Part shown: positions 14,189-20,735 of the stretch, piece after piece
Layout of the letters: each line of letters begins with the position of its first letter
Numbering within the stretch: position 1 is the first letter of the stretch
Assembly (NCBI GenBank): GCA_000193795.2
Contig: AEPI01000114.1
Location: forward strand, 1 to 20,927
Reading direction: 5' to 3'
From: Neisseria lactamica NS19
GTDB taxonomy: Bacteria; Pseudomonadota; Gammaproteobacteria; Burkholderiales; Neisseriaceae
Length of the DNA stretch: 20,927 nt
Position numbers and translations under genes: made by a program
Notes under the pieces: generated by a model
The model's database searches: none
Told to the model about the DNA's origin: nothing
The model's input: the letters and a program-made list of their open reading frames with translations, nothing else

Positions 14189-14932
14189 ATGCTCATCATC
14201 CGCAATCTGGCTTACTGGCTGATACTCGCTTCCAGCCTGATTTTTTTGTTCCCCTTTATGCTGCTCGCCTCGCCTTTCCGGGACGGGGCGCACAAGATGG
14301 CGCGGGTCTGGGTCGGCATCCTCAACTGGTCGCTCAAACACATCGTCGGGCTCAAATACCGCGTCATCGGTGCGGAAAACATCCCCGGCCGCCCCGCCGT
14401 CATCTGCGCCAAACACCAAAGCGGCTGGGAAACGCTCGCGCTCCAAGAGATTTTTCCGCCGCAGGTGTTCGTCGCCAAGCGCGAGTTGTTCAAAATCCCC
14501 TTTTTCGGCTGGGGCTTGAAACTGGTCAAAACCATAGGCATAGACCGCAACAACCGCCGTGAGGCCAACGAACGGCTGATGAAGCAGGGTTTGGCGCGCA
14601 AAAACGAAGGCTATTGGATTACCATTTTCCCCGAAGGCACGCGCCTTGCACCCGGAAAGCGCGGCAAATACAAGCTCGGCGGCGCGCGTATGGCGAAAAT
14701 GTTTGAGATGGACATCGTCCCCGTCGCCCTCAACAGCGGCGAATTTTGGCCGAAAAATTCCTTTCTGAAATATCCGGGGGAAATCACCGTCGTCATCTGT
14801 CCGACCATCCCGCACGCAAGCGGCAGCGAAGCCGAACTGATGGAAAAATGCGAACGCCTCATCGAAACGCAGCAGCCGCTCATTTCCGGCTCAGGCCCGT
14901 TTGCCGCCAAAATGCCGTCTGAAACCGTATGA
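14189..14932 (+). CDS. nlaB: 1-acyl-sn-glycerol-3-phosphate acyltransferase (NlaB/PlsC)
   Basis: A 247-residue inner-membrane acyltransferase that makes phosphatidic acid from lysophosphatidic acid. An N-terminal hydrophobic segment (residues 8-28) anchors it. The acyltransferase block I is KHQSGWET (His76-x4-Glu81, Glu where Asp is usual), and FPEGTR (147-152) is block III. The later IVPVALNSGEFW resembles block IV. It follows gmhB after 30 nt; I recall that nlaB is co-transcribed with gmhX in meningococci. The last codons (AKMPSETV) contain a DUS. The stop overlaps the next start by 4 nt (ATGA). Confidence 0.9.
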   Translation: MLIIRNLAYWLILASSLIFLFPFMLLASPFRDGAHKMARVWVGILNWSLKHIVGLKYRVIGAENIPGRPAVICAKHQSGWETLALQEIFPPQVFVAKRELFKIPFFGWGLKLVKTIGIDRNNRREANERLMKQGLARKNEGYWITIFPEGTRLAPGKRGKYKLGGARMAKMFEMDIVPVALNSGEFWPKNSFLKYPGEITVVICPTIPHASGSEAELMEKCERLIETQQPLISGSGPFAAKMPSETV

Positions 14933-15618
14933 CCGCCTTTGCCCACACCCTTTCGGACGGTACGGAGCTGACCATAGAAATCAAACGCCGCGCCAAGAAA
15001 AACCTGATTATCCGCCCCGCCGGCACACGCGCCGTCAGCATCAGCGTCCCGCCACACCTGTCCGCCGCCGCCCTAAACCGCTGGCTGTCCGAAAACGAGG
15101 CCGTCCTGCGGCGGACACTGGCAAAAACACCGCCGCACAATACGGCAAACCGGCTGCCCGAACATATCTGGTTCCACGGCAGGCAGCTTGCCCTCACCGC
15201 CCATCAAGACACGCAAATCCTGCTGATGCCGTCTGAAATCCGCGTCCCCGAAGGCGCGCCCGAAAAACAGCTTGCGCTGCTGCGGAACTTTTTGGAACGG
15301 CAGGCGCACAGTTACCTGATTCCCCGCCTCGAACGCCACGCCCGCACCACGCAACTCTTCCCTGCCGCCGCCGCGCTGACCTCTGCCAAAACCTTCTGGG
15401 GCGTGTGCCGCAAAACCACAGGCATACGCCTCAACCGGCGGCTGGTCGGCGCACCGGAATACGTTGCCGACTATGTCTGCATACACGAACTCTGCCACCT
15501 CGCCCACCCCGACCACAGCCGCGCATTTTGGACGCTGACCCGCCGCTTCGCGCCCTATGCGGACGAAGCCGGGCAATGGCTCAAAGCGCACGGCAGGGAC
15601 CTTTTCGCCTTGGGCTGA
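14929..15618 (+). CDS. YgjP-type (DUF45) zinc metallopeptidase-like protein
   Basis: A 229-residue protein of the YgjP/DUF45 family, often annotated as M48-family or SprT-like metallopeptidase. The zinc motif is HELCH (residues 186-190), followed by LAHPDHSRAFW with the third ligand candidate His196. The N-terminal half (KNLIIRPAGTRAVSISVPPHLSAAALNRWLSENEAVLRR) is the typical beta-hairpin and helix region of the family. The start overlaps the nlaB stop (ATGA), implying translational coupling. An in-frame DUS encodes LLMPSEI (about residues 98-104). The physiological substrate is unknown. Confidence 0.88.
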   Translation: MTAFAHTLSDGTELTIEIKRRAKKNLIIRPAGTRAVSISVPPHLSAAALNRWLSENEAVLRRTLAKTPPHNTANRLPEHIWFHGRQLALTAHQDTQILLMPSEIRVPEGAPEKQLALLRNFLERQAHSYLIPRLERHARTTQLFPAAAALTSAKTFWGVCRKTTGIRLNRRLVGAPEYVADYVCIHELCHLAHPDHSRAFWTLTRRFAPYADEAGQWLKAHGRDLFALG

Positions 15619-15778
15619 CGCTGCCCGGGCAGGCATCCGCCAATTCAGGCTTCCTCCCAAACAGACATCCGGAAGGCAGCACCACAGCCGGCAGCACATA
15701 CCGCTGCCGCCGCTTTCAGACGGCATCCGCTCCGTTTGATTTCACACCGCCCTTCCGAAACCCGACCGATCCACCGTC

Positions 15779-15977
15779 ATTCCCGCGCAGACATTTGTCC
15801 GAACGGAAACTGATATACCGTCATTCCCGCGCAGGCGGGAATCCAGACCTGTCGGTGCGGAAACTTATCGGGTAAAACGGTTTCTTTAGGTTTGACGTTC
15901 TAGATTCCCACTTTCGTGGAAATGACGCGGCGCAGGTTTCCGTAAGGACGTGTTCGGATTCCCGCCTGCGCGGGAAT
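15779..15977. repeat. Neisserial intergenic mosaic element (NIME) block
   Basis: Three 20-bp dRS3 repeats of form ATTCCC-N8-GGGAAT are spaced by RS-type segments: 15823-15842 (perfect), 15904-15923 (GGAAAT end, one base off) and 15958-15977 (perfect). A half-copy begins at 15779. The RS segment 15848-15903 recurs inverted at the right end of the window. NIMEs are non-coding recombinogenic repeats, common near surface-antigen genes. dRS3 sites are also known attachment sites for filamentous Nf prophages. Confidence 0.92.
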
Positions 15978-15992
15978 AACGGCGGAAAGATT

Positions 15993-16073
15993 CTATTTTT
16001 CCCGATAATCGCCCACAATTTCAAATTCCTTCATCGTATTTCCTTTTCGGTTGAAACCCCGCCGCTTGGACAT
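15993..16073 (-). CDS. Possible 26-codon (or 13-codon) mini-ORF
   Basis: The minus strand reads ATG at 16073 and an in-frame ATG at 16034, both ending at TAG 15993-15995. The products would be 26 residues (MSKRRGFNRKGNTMKEFEIV and six more) or 13 residues. The second start has a very good ribosome binding site (AAAAGGA, 6 nt before ATG), and the first has AAGGA close by. It lies directly downstream of the bistable hairpin at 16109-16147 and ends 15 nt before a dRS3 repeat. The sequence could therefore be the 5' end of a gene cut off by repeat insertion. I do not recognise the peptide; it may not be translated. Confidence 0.25.
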   Translation of the reverse strand: MSKRRGFNRKGNTMKEFEIVGDYREK

Positions 16074-16108
16074 CCGTCCTTCGGGGCGTAACCCCTTCCA
16101 AATAAAGA

Positions 16109-16147
16109 CGACACATAGGGCGGTGCTTTATGTGTCGCCCTGTGTGT
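16109..16147. other. Bistable hairpin (two mutually exclusive stems)
   Basis: CGACACATA (16109-16117) pairs perfectly with TATGTGTCG (16129-16137). Alternatively ACACATAGGGCG (16111-16122) pairs with CGCCCTGTGTGT (16136-16147), 12 pairs including one T-G wobble on the plus strand. Each stem uses bases of the other, so only one can form. No T-run follows on either strand. The rest of 15619-16277 outside the NIME block and mini-ORF is AT-rich near 16150-16260 and shows no gene that I can support. Confidence 0.6.
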
Positions 16148-16277
16148 TGAAACATTCTCTCAAAAACAAAAGACAGAAAAACAGAACCCTAAATCCCGTC
16201 ATTCCCATCTATGTGAATATAAAATTTTAAAAATTACTTTAATTATCGGTTGTTTAATCATTTTCACAGGCGAAAGA

Positions 16278-16316
16278 ATGCCGTCTGAAACCCGGCATCC
16301 GGGCTTCAGACGGCAT
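16278..16316 (-). terminator. Paired-DUS hairpin after thiC
   Basis: ATGCCGTCTGAA and its reverse complement flank an inner CCGG-cat-CCGG stem, 15 nt beyond the thiC stop codon on the minus strand. Confidence 0.85.
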
Positions 16317-16331
16317 TTTTTGCCTGACGTT

Positions 16332-18233
16332 TTAGCTGTAAATCTTCGCGCCTTTTTTGACGAACTCAATCGCTTTTTCTTCCATTCCCTGCCGTTGGGC
16401 TTTTTGCTTGTCGGCGTAGTCGCGCACTTCCTGCGTGATTTTCATCGAGCAGAATTTGGGGCCGCACATCGAACAGAAGTGGGCAATTTTCGCGCCTTCG
16501 GCGGGCAGGGTTTCGTCGTGAAAACTTTCGGCGCGTTCGGGGTCGAGGCTTAGGCGGAATTGGTCGCGCCAGCGGAACTCGAAACGCGCCTTGCTCAGGG
16601 CGTTGTCGCGCAACTGCGCGCCCGGCCAGCCTTTGGCGAGGTCGGCGGCGTGGGCGGCGAGTTTGTAGGTAATGATGCCGGTACGCACATCTTCTTTGTC
16701 GGGCAGCCCCAAATGTTCTTTCGGGGTAACGTAACAAAGCATCGCCGTGCCGTACCAGCCGATATTGGCCGCGCCTATGCCCGAGGTGATGTGGTCGTAG
16801 CCGGGGGCGATGTCGGTAACGAGCGGGCCGAGGGTGTAAAACGGTGCTTCAAAGCAGTGTTGCAACTCTTCGGTCATATTTTCTTTGACGCGTTGCAGCG
16901 GTACATGGCCGGGGCCTTCGATCATCACCTGTACGTCGTGTTTCCACGCTTTATCGGTCAATTCACCCAAGGTGTGCAGCTCGGCGAATTGGGATTCGTC
17001 GTTGGCATCGGCAATGCAGCCGGGACGCAGGCCGTCGCCGAGGCTGAACGATACGTCATACGCTTTCATGATTTCGCAGATTTCGTCGAAATGCGTGTAA
17101 AGGAAGTTTTCTTTATGATGGGCGAGACACCATTTCGCCATAATCGAACCGCCGCGCGATACGATGCCGGTGAGGCGGTCGGCGGTCATCGGTACATAAC
17201 GCAGCAATACGCCCGCGTGTATGGTGAAATAGTCCACGCCTTGCTCCGCCTGCTCGATAAGGGTGTCGCGGAACAAATCCCAAGTCAAATCTTCGGCGAT
17301 GCCGCCGGTTTTTTCCAACGCTTGGTAAATCGGCACTGTGCCGATGGGGACGGGCGCGTTGCGGATAATCCATTCGCGCGTTTCGTGGATGTGCGCGCCT
17401 GTGGACAAATCCATAATCGTGTCCGCGCCCCAACGCAGCGACCACACCATTTTCTCAACTTCTTCGGTCAGGCTGGAGGTTACGGCGGAGTTGCCCAAAT
17501 TGCCGTTGATTTTGACGCGGAAGTTGCGGCCGATAATCATCGGTTCGAGTTCGGGGTGGTTGATGTTGGCGGGGATAATCGCGCGTCCGGCGGCGATTTC
17601 CCGGCGCACGAATTCGGGGGTGATTTGGTCGGGACGGGTCGGGATGTTCGCGCCGAAACTTTGCCCTGCGTGTTGCTTCAAGAGCTTGGCGTATTCCGGT
17701 TTTTGGGACAATTCGTCTAATTTTAAACGTTCGCGTATGGCGACAAATTCCATTTCCGGCGTGATAATGCCTTGCCGGGCATAATGTAATTGGGTTACGT
17801 TGCGGCCGGCTTTGGCGCGGCGCGGGCGGGTGATTTGGTTAAAACGCAGATGGGCGGTTTTCGGGTCGTGCGCGCGTTCGATGCCGTATTCGCTGGAGAG
17901 CTTGGGCAGGATTTCGGTATCGCCGCGTTCGTCCAGCCACGCCGTGCGGATGTGGGGCAGCCCTTTTTTTAAATCGATGTGTGCCGCCGGATCGCCGTAC
18001 ACGCCGCTGGTATCATAGACGGGAATCGGCGGATTGGCTTCCGTACCTTGCGCCGTGTAAGTGTCGTCCTGGCGGATTTCGCGCAAAGGCACGCGGATGT
18101 CGCCACGGCTGCCTTGCAGATACACGCGCTCGGAGTTCGGATATTTGAAGCGGATGCCGATGTCTTCGCTCAAGTCGGCAAGCTCGCGCGCTTCGTTACC
18201 GGAAGTTTTGGCGGTTTTTTTTGGCGTAGTCAT
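16332..18233 (-). CDS. thiC: Phosphomethylpyrimidine synthase ThiC
   Basis: A 633-residue radical-SAM enzyme that converts aminoimidazole ribotide to the hydroxymethylpyrimidine phosphate moiety of thiamin. The C-terminal 4Fe-4S motif CSMCGPKFC (Cys587, Cys590, Cys595; C-x2-C-x4-C) is unique to ThiC. NFRVKINGNLGNSAV, GADTIMDLSTG, RNAPVPIGTVPIYQALEK and MIEGPGHVPL are core ThiC blocks. The N-terminal ThiC-associated domain is present (residues 1 to about 130). The ATG at 18233 is preceded by AGGAGC, which lies in the 3' arm of a terminator-like hairpin. A TPP riboswitch controls it. It is divergent from the initiator tRNA gene. Confidence 0.98.
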   Translation of the reverse strand: MTTPKKTAKTSGNEARELADLSEDIGIRFKYPNSERVYLQGSRGDIRVPLREIRQDDTYTAQGTEANPPIPVYDTSGVYGDPAAHIDLKKGLPHIRTAWLDERGDTEILPKLSSEYGIERAHDPKTAHLRFNQITRPRRAKAGRNVTQLHYARQGIITPEMEFVAIRERLKLDELSQKPEYAKLLKQHAGQSFGANIPTRPDQITPEFVRREIAAGRAIIPANINHPELEPMIIGRNFRVKINGNLGNSAVTSSLTEEVEKMVWSLRWGADTIMDLSTGAHIHETREWIIRNAPVPIGTVPIYQALEKTGGIAEDLTWDLFRDTLIEQAEQGVDYFTIHAGVLLRYVPMTADRLTGIVSRGGSIMAKWCLAHHKENFLYTHFDEICEIMKAYDVSFSLGDGLRPGCIADANDESQFAELHTLGELTDKAWKHDVQVMIEGPGHVPLQRVKENMTEELQHCFEAPFYTLGPLVTDIAPGYDHITSGIGAANIGWYGTAMLCYVTPKEHLGLPDKEDVRTGIITYKLAAHAADLAKGWPGAQLRDNALSKARFEFRWRDQFRLSLDPERAESFHDETLPAEGAKIAHFCSMCGPKFCSMKITQEVRDYADKQKAQRQGMEEKAIEFVKKGAKIYS

Positions 18234-18276
18234 AAAAAATGCTCCTGTTTTCTCGTTTAGGATAAGAAACAGGAGC
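18234..18276 (-). terminator. Riboswitch expression platform: terminator overlapping the thiC ribosome binding site
   Basis: On the minus strand GCTCCTGTTT (18267-18276) pairs perfectly with AAACAGGAGC (18241-18250) across a 16-nt loop, followed by ATTTTTT and the thiC ATG. This has the form of an intrinsic terminator, but AGGAGC in its 3' arm is also the thiC Shine-Dalgarno. Folding could both stop transcription and hide the ribosome binding site when TPP is bound. The mechanism is inferred. Confidence 0.75.
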
Positions 18277-18285
18277 GTTTTGCGT

Positions 18286-18321
18286 TTTCAGACGGCATTT
18301 GAAAACCAATGCCGTCTGAAA
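18286..18321 (-). other. Paired-DUS hairpin inside the thiC leader
   Basis: TTTCAGACGGCAT (18286-18298) and ATGCCGTCTGAAA (18309-18321) form a 13-bp stem with a 10-nt loop, between the TPP aptamer and the terminator. No T-run follows. Unlike other DUS pairs here it sits upstream of its gene, within the regulatory leader. Confidence 0.8.
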
Positions 18322-18335
18322 GGCAGAATCCGTGA

Positions 18336-18416
18336 AAACTCCCCACGCAGGTATTATCCCGATCGGGTGTAAAGGGTATTTCTCAGCCGCCTGAACATCA
18401 GGCAGCACCCCTGTTT
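18336..18416 (-). promoter_or_regulatory. TPP riboswitch (THI element)
   Basis: The minus-strand leader of thiC carries the conserved aptamer blocks in order: ACAGGGGTGC, a variable P3 hairpin (GCCTGATGTTCAGGC), GCTGAGA (18381-18387), ACCCTTT, CCCGATCGGGATAATACC (ATAATACC at 18350-18357) and GCGTGGGGAGT. AAAC and GTTT close helix P1. This matches the thiamin pyrophosphate riboswitch consensus and location upstream of thiC. Binding of TPP is expected to repress thiC. Confidence 0.96.
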
Positions 18417-18430
18417 CGATGTCGGGCAAA

Positions 18431-18459
18431 ATTAAACCACGGGCTTGGATCTTTGTAAA
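18431..18459 (-). promoter_or_regulatory. Predicted thiC promoter
   Basis: On the minus strand TTTACA (18454-18459), a 17-nt spacer and TTTAAT (18431-18436) put the transcription start a few bases before the riboswitch aptamer, which supports it. The next 70 bp rightwards to the tRNA promoter hold no other clear signal. Confidence 0.65.
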
Positions 18460-18530
18460 GAAAATAATATTTCAAATCAGGCATAAACCGCCGGACGGCA
18501 AAATTTTATGATTTTTCGCGAAAGTAATGT

Positions 18531-18559
18531 TTGACAACATAAAAAATCTGCCGTATAGT
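18531..18559 (+). promoter_or_regulatory. Consensus promoter of the initiator tRNA gene
   Basis: TTGACA (18531-18536, perfect), a 17-nt spacer and TATAGT (18554-18559) lie 12 nt before the tRNA 5' end. It shares its -10 with the rRNA promoter at the left end of the window. Confidence 0.85.
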
Positions 18560-18571
18560 CTCATTTTCTGA

Positions 18572-18648
<77 letters not shown>

Positions 18649-18657
18649 AATATCAAA

Positions 18658-18689
18658 CCCCTCGGTTCAATGCCGAGGGGTTTTGTTTT
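18658..18689 (+). terminator. Intrinsic terminator of the tRNA gene
   Basis: CCCCTCGG (18658-18665) and CCGAGGGG (18673-18680) enclose a 7-nt loop, followed by TTTTGTTTT. This is a classical rho-independent terminator without DUS. Confidence 0.9.
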
Positions 18690-18772
18690 GCCTGTTTCCT
18701 GCTGCCTCCGTTTTTTGCCGGATTTTCCTTCCTGCCGCAATATCGGAACAGCAGCCCGCCGTCTGTTTGCGG

Positions 18773-18800
18773 TTGCAAATTCAGGCGGTTTGATTACAAT
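18773..18800 (+). promoter_or_regulatory. Predicted promoter of the Nudix-ABC operon
   Basis: TTGCAA (18773-18778), a 16-nt spacer and TACAAT (18795-18800) lie 30 nt before the Nudix gene start at 18830. No thiamin riboswitch is present in this leader. Confidence 0.45.
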
Positions 18801-18829
18801 CTTCCGCATTGTGTTCAAGAAAGCCGACT

Positions 18830-19705
18830 ATGCCGACCGTCCGTTTTACCGAATCCGTCAGCAAACACGACCTTGATGCCCTGTTCGAGTGGGCAAAAGC
18901 AAGTTACGGTGCGGAAAGTTGCTGGAAAACGCTGTATCTGAACGGCCTGCCTTTGGGAAACCTGTCTCCGGAATGGGCGGATCACGTTAAGAAAGACTGG
19001 GGGGCAGGCTGCCCGGAGTCTTCAGACGGCATTTTTCTGAATACGGACGGCTGGTCAGATATGGGCGGCCGCTTGCAGCACCTCGCTCACACATGGAACA
19101 AGGCGGGACTGCTTCACGGCTGGCGCAACGAGTGTTTCGACCTGACCGACGGCGGCGGTAATATCCTGTTCGCACTCGAACGCGCCGCTTTCCGTCCGTT
19201 CGGGCTGCTCAGCCGCGCCGTCCATCTCAACGGTCTGTGCGAATCGGACGGCCGATGGCATTTCTGGATAGGTAGGCGCAGTCCGCACAAAGCAGTCGAT
19301 CCCGGCAAGCTCGACAATACTGCCGCCGGCGGTGTTTCCAGCGGTGAATTGCCGTCTGAAACCGTGTGCCGAGAAAGCAGCGAAGAAGCCGGTTTGGACA
19401 AAACGCTGTTCCCGTTTATCCGTCTGGTATCCCGGCTGCACAGCCTGCGCCCCGTCAGCCGCGGTGTCCACAATGAAATCCTGTATGTATTCGATGCCGT
19501 CCTGCCCGAAACCTTCCGGCCTGAAAATCAGGATGGCGAAGTGGCAGGTTTTGAAAAGACGGACATTGGCGGTCTGGTTGCCGCCATGTTGTCGGAAAAC
19601 ATGATGCACGACGCGCAACTCGTTACTTTGGACGCATTCGACCGTTACGGATTAATCGCTCCGAACCACCCTCTGTCGGGCTGGCTTCGCGGTATCAGGA
19701 CTTAG
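18830..19705 (+). CDS. Thiamin-type Nudix hydrolase (DUF4743-Nudix)
   Basis: A 291-residue protein. Residues 1 to about 120 resemble the DUF4743 domain (RNECFDL, FRPFGLLSRAVHLNG), followed by a Nudix domain. The Nudix box is complete at residues 167-189 (G-x5-E-x7-RE-x2-EE-x-G-L). WHFWIGRRSPHKAVDPGKLDNTAAGG is typical of the eukaryote-like Nudix clade fused to or related to thiamin pyrophosphokinase. Members of that clade hydrolyse damaged oxo/oxy-thiamin diphosphates. Location beside thiC supports a thiamin-repair role. The start at 18830 is the first ATG; a TTG 7 codons upstream is possible. The Shine-Dalgarno is weak. Two DUS cores lie inside the gene. It is followed after 8 nt by the ABC ATPase gene, so the two are an operon. 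Confidence 0.85.
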   Translation: MPTVRFTESVSKHDLDALFEWAKASYGAESCWKTLYLNGLPLGNLSPEWADHVKKDWGAGCPESSDGIFLNTDGWSDMGGRLQHLAHTWNKAGLLHGWRNECFDLTDGGGNILFALERAAFRPFGLLSRAVHLNGLCESDGRWHFWIGRRSPHKAVDPGKLDNTAAGGVSSGELPSETVCRESSEEAGLDKTLFPFIRLVSRLHSLRPVSRGVHNEILYVFDAVLPETFRPENQDGEVAGFEKTDIGGLVAAMLSENMMHDAQLVTLDAFDRYGLIAPNHPLSGWLRGIRT

Positions 19706-19713
19706 GAACCGGT

Positions 19714-20652
19714 ATGCTCAAATTAAACAAGGTCTGCAAACGCTTCGGCAATAAAACCGTCGCCGACAACATCTGCCTGACTGTCGGGCACGGCAAAATA
19801 CTCGCTGTTTTGGGTCGGTCGGGCTGCGGAAAATCAACACTGCTGAATATGATTGCGGGGATTATCCGTCCGGATAGCGGAGAAATATGGCTGAACGGGG
19901 AAAACATTACCCGTATGCCGCCCGAAAAACGCCGTATTTCGCTGATGTTTCAAGATTACGCGCTGTTTCCCCATATGAGTGCGCTGGAAAATACGGCATT
20001 CGGTTTGAAAATGCAAAAAATGCAGAAAGCCGAAACCGAATGCCTTGCTATGGCGGCACTTGCCGAAGTCGGACTGGAAAACGAGGCGCACCGCAAGCCT
20101 GAAAAACTTTCCGGGGGCGAGAAACAACGGTTGGCACTGGCGCGCGCTTTGGTTGTCCGCCCTTCCCTGCTGTTGCTGGACGAATCGTTTTCCAGTTTGG
20201 ACACGCATTTGCGCGGCACGCTGCGCCGTATGACCGCCGAACGCATCCGAAACAGCGGTATCCCTGCCGTTTTGGTTACCCATTCGCCCGAAGAAGCCTG
20301 TACGACGGCGGACGAAATCGCCGTGATGCACGAAGGGAAAATCCTCCAATACGGCACGCCCGAAACCTTGGTTCAAACGCCTGCCGACGTGCAGGTCGCC
20401 CGACTGATGGGGTTGCCCAACACCGACGATGACCGCCATATACCGCAACATGCGGTGCGTTTCGATCAAGACGGCATAGCGTGCCGCGTATTGTCCCGCA
20501 CCTGTTTGCCCGAATCGTTCAGCCTGTCCGTCCTCCATCCGGAACACGGCATCCTGTGGCTGAACCTCGATATGCGGCACTCCGGGGAAGTATCGGGCAA
20601 CGGTACGGTACGCATCCGTATCGAAGACCTGGAAATCGTCCGCTTCCGCTGA
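19714..20652 (+). CDS. ABC transporter ATP-binding protein, ThiQ/FbpC/PotA type
   Basis: A 312-residue importer ATPase. Walker A is GRSGCGKST (34-42), the Q-loop MFQDYALFPH (Gln80), the signature LSGGEKQ (132-138), Walker B LLLLDES (Asp156, catalytic Glu157) and the switch His190 in VTHSPEE. The C-terminal ~80 residues (from about 230) form a TOBE-like regulatory region, longer than in E. coli ThiQ. No permease or binding protein is adjacent. The upstream Nudix gene and thiC suggest thiamin uptake with the ThiP-type permease at 5040-6593, but an iron(III) or other substrate is possible. It ends at a DUS terminator. Confidence 0.85.
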   Translation: MLKLNKVCKRFGNKTVADNICLTVGHGKILAVLGRSGCGKSTLLNMIAGIIRPDSGEIWLNGENITRMPPEKRRISLMFQDYALFPHMSALENTAFGLKMQKMQKAETECLAMAALAEVGLENEAHRKPEKLSGGEKQRLALARALVVRPSLLLLDESFSSLDTHLRGTLRRMTAERIRNSGIPAVLVTHSPEEACTTADEIAVMHEGKILQYGTPETLVQTPADVQVARLMGLPNTDDDRHIPQHAVRFDQDGIACRVLSRTCLPESFSLSVLHPEHGILWLNLDMRHSGEVSGNGTVRIRIEDLEIVRFR

Positions 20653-20669
20653 TGCTTCCTTAAAAACAA

Positions 20670-20705
20670 ATGCCGTCTGAAAAACCTTTCAGACGGCATT
20701 TTTTT
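20670..20705 (+). terminator. Paired-DUS terminator with T-run
   Basis: ATGCCGTCTGAAA and TTTCAGACGGCAT enclose a 4-nt loop and are followed by seven T residues, 17 nt after the ABC ATPase stop. This is the clearest DUS-type intrinsic terminator in the window. Confidence 0.93.
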
Positions 20706-20735
20706 ACCAAAGCAGCCATATTTTTTATCAGGGCT

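Noticed and set aside
13451..14815. Minus-strand ORF of 454 codons
   Set aside because: It is antisense to gmhB and nlaB, which have catalytic motifs and ribosome binding sites on the plus strand.
15823..15977. Possible CRISPR-like array
   Set aside because: The 20-bp units are internally palindromic dRS3 repeats with irregular spacing and RS-type spacers. No cas genes are present.
16560..17720. Plus-strand ORF of 386 codons
   Set aside because: It lies wholly antisense inside thiC and is a shadow frame.
18215..18222. A run of 8 A (minus strand) near the thiC start as a phase switch
   Set aside because: The tract is short and explained by Lys and neighbouring codons. ThiC is a housekeeping enzyme and the frame is intact.
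18773..18830. Second TPP riboswitch before the Nudix-ABC operon
   Set aside because: None of the conserved aptamer blocks (GCTGAGA, ATAATACC) is present on the plus strand, and the leader is too short.
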